From Delftia acidovorans (GTDB taxonomy: Bacteria; Pseudomonadota; Gammaproteobacteria; Burkholderiales; Burkholderiaceae_C), in contig JAITUC010000038.1 in NCBI GenBank assembly GCA_031286585.1, positions 434,001 through 498,000 on the forward strand: DNA of 64,000 nucleotides, written 5' to 3'. Both the position numbers and the translations under genes were made by a program. The notes beneath the pieces were generated by a model, which searched no databases, was not told where the DNA came from, and was given only the letters and a program-made list of their open reading frames with translations. Below, in pieces: positions 62,852 through 64,000 of the stretch. Each line of letters starts with the position of its first letter. Within the stretch, counting starts at the first letter, position 1.

Positions 62852-64000
62852 GCCTATTCCCACAAGAGACCTTATCTTCTGGGCAAGTTCCTCCCCCAGG
62901 ATTAACTATTCTCATACAATGCAACTTACACTCCGACAGTCCAATTAAAGTTTTCTCATTCAAAGCGCAACAGGCGTAGCATGTTGTGCAATTCCCACCT
63001 TCATCAACTGCATCATTAGCGCAACTATCATATCCATCAGCACCATCACATTTCCCAAGCAATCTAAGTATAAGAGGGCATGACTTACTCTTCAATCCAC
63101 GGTCATCAAAGAAAATGATAGGATTATTTTCCGAATAAATGTAAAAATTAATACCACCAATCAGTTTAATTGGGTCTAATTGCACATATCTGGCAATAAA
63201 ATTTGAATAATCCCTATTGAGATTATTAACTAATCCAGATTCCATATCAAAATACTGCCCCGGAAACCTCAAATTCATCTCCACCTGACTTTGCGGCAAT
63301 GCCCCTGTGGCTCCAAACGCATCCGCAACACCATTCCAAATGACCGCTCCCTTTTTGCTGGTCCCCAGCACCGGCGTTCCCAGATGATCCGTGTGCAGAT
63401 AGTGAACGCTGGTGTTCTGGCTCGTCAACTGCGCTTCACTGACGTCCGCCTGCCAGATGGGGTCTGTATTCCATAGCCCTTGTTCGCTTTTTTTAGGATC
63501 GAAGGCATACGCCCTTGTCATCAGCCCTTGCTCGTTGGCCTCGCCCAGCAGTCCCGAGTCGCTGTAGAAAAAGTAGGTTATTTTGTAGTTTTGGCCCTCC
63601 CTCACCTCTTTGAAGATGCGTCGTCCTAACGGGTCATAGCGATATTGGGCATTAATGCCGGGGGTGCTCTGGCTTGCCTCCGCGCTGGAGTAGCGGATCA
63701 AGCGCTCAGCGGCGTTGTAGTTGTAGGTTCGTTCGCCTTTGTCACTGCTTTCCCTGGCCGTGTGCCCCTGCGGCGTGTACTCCACCTGGGTTTGTATGGG
63801 CTGTGCAGCTTTGTCGAAAGGCCTCAGACGCGGGTAGCTCGTGAGCTGGTTGTCCGCGTTGTAGCTCCACTGCCCCATCTGGTGGCCGCTGAAGGTGCGG
63901 TTGTGTACAGCGTCGTACTGGTATTGCTCCGTGGGCAGACCCAGGTCCTTGAGATGTTGATCCGGCACAGCCTTGGTCAATCGATCCAACGGGTCGTAGC
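62835..64000 (-). CDS. Rhs/YD-repeat protein with Cys-rich C-terminal tip (3' part, runs off window)
   Basis: Partial at its N-terminus; 388 codons are present. The core shows YD repeats (YDPLDRLTKA, QYDAVHNRTFSG, YRYDPLGRRIFKEV), the conserved YLHTDHLGTPVLGTSKKG block and the hypervariable junction region LRFPGQYFDMESGLVNNLNRDY. The end-of-core motifs are atypical: DPIKLIGG where DPIGLxGG is usual and FFDDRGL where DPxGL is usual. The unique tip after DDRGL has about 86 residues and 12 Cys (CDGADGYDSCAND, CTTCYACCAL, ECKLHCMRI), and ends RHEKNT. Rhs proteins encapsulate and deliver such tips as toxins. The tip matches no toxin family I recognise. Confidence 0.88.
   Translation of the reverse strand, partial: YDPLDRLTKAVPDQHLKDLGLPTEQYQYDAVHNRTFSGHQMGQWSYNADNQLTSYPRLRPFDKAAQPIQTQVEYTPQGHTARESSDKGERTYNYNAAERLIRYSSAEASQSTPGINAQYRYDPLGRRIFKEVREGQNYKITYFFYSDSGLLGEANEQGLMTRAYAFDPKKSEQGLWNTDPIWQADVSEAQLTSQNTSVHYLHTDHLGTPVLGTSKKGAVIWNGVADAFGATGALPQSQVEMNLRFPGQYFDMESGLVNNLNRDYSNFIARYVQLDPIKLIGGINFYIYSENNPIIFFDDRGLKSKSCPLILRLLGKCDGADGYDSCANDAVDEGGNCTTCYACCALNEKTLIGLSECKLHCMRIVNPGGGTCPEDKVSCGNRHEKNT

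Noticed and set aside
58375-64000. CRISPR array or defence island
   Set aside because: No regularly spaced direct repeats and no cas, restriction or abortive-infection protein motifs are visible; the Rhs explanation covers the features better.

Overview
The window reads as a GC-rich betaproteobacterial chromosome, most likely Comamonadaceae (Delftia/Acidovorax/Comamonas-like). This is inferred from gene content and order: ubiB-ubiJ-ubiE, DUF3683 FAD oxidoreductase, ugpBAECQ, hemA-prfA-prmC-grxD, proS/rppH/proB/obg/rpmA/rplU, ispB, tRNA-Pro, pilBCD-coaE-zapD-yacG, mutT, argJ, secA, sspAB, petABC. No species-level claim is made.

Layout. 1-1.8 kb: 5' part of a secreted protein with DUF11-like repeats, running off the left edge. 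2-8.7 kb: SSS transporter, ubiquinone genes ubiB/ubiJ/ubiE, a Tim44-domain protein, DUF971 and HIT proteins. 8.7-12.7 kb: 1304-aa DUF3683/FAD/Fe-S oxidoreductase. 13-18.2 kb: glycerol-3-phosphate uptake operon ugpB-A-E-C-Q with a Pho-box-like site upstream. 18.2-23.8 kb: MscS-type channel, N-formylglutamate amidohydrolase, Bug-type solute-binding protein and a divergent LysR regulator. 24-36 kb: haem, translation termination, glutaredoxin, CorC, lytic transglycosylase, proS/rppH/proB/obg/rpmA/rplU. 36-46 kb: ispB, tRNA-Pro, pilB-pilC-pilD, coaE, zapD, yacG, mutT, a DUF815 ATPase and argJ. 46-57.8 kb: secA, a DUF721/DciA-like protein, tRNA-Thr, sspB-sspA, petC-petB-petA, mscL, pdxA, NIF3, an MHS transporter.

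58.4-64 kb is different: conspicuously AT-rich, full of short unfamiliar genes and broken insertion sequences, all genes but one IS transposase on the minus strand. Its upstream end (right edge) is the 3' part of an Rhs/YD-repeat protein with a short cysteine-rich C-terminal tip; its stop codon overlaps the start of a membrane-anchored candidate immunity gene. Farther downstream are three more candidate immunity genes. The start of each is overlapped by the stop codon of an open frame that lacks its own beginning, the layout expected if they are displaced Rhs toxin tips with their immunity genes kept. A 21-bp piece of the rhs core sits at one of these junctions. Three degraded transposons (an IS481-type deletion derivative, and an IS427-type IS5-family element nested in a deleted IS5-type element) lie between the modules. 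This graveyard of Rhs toxin/immunity modules is the most interesting part of the window.
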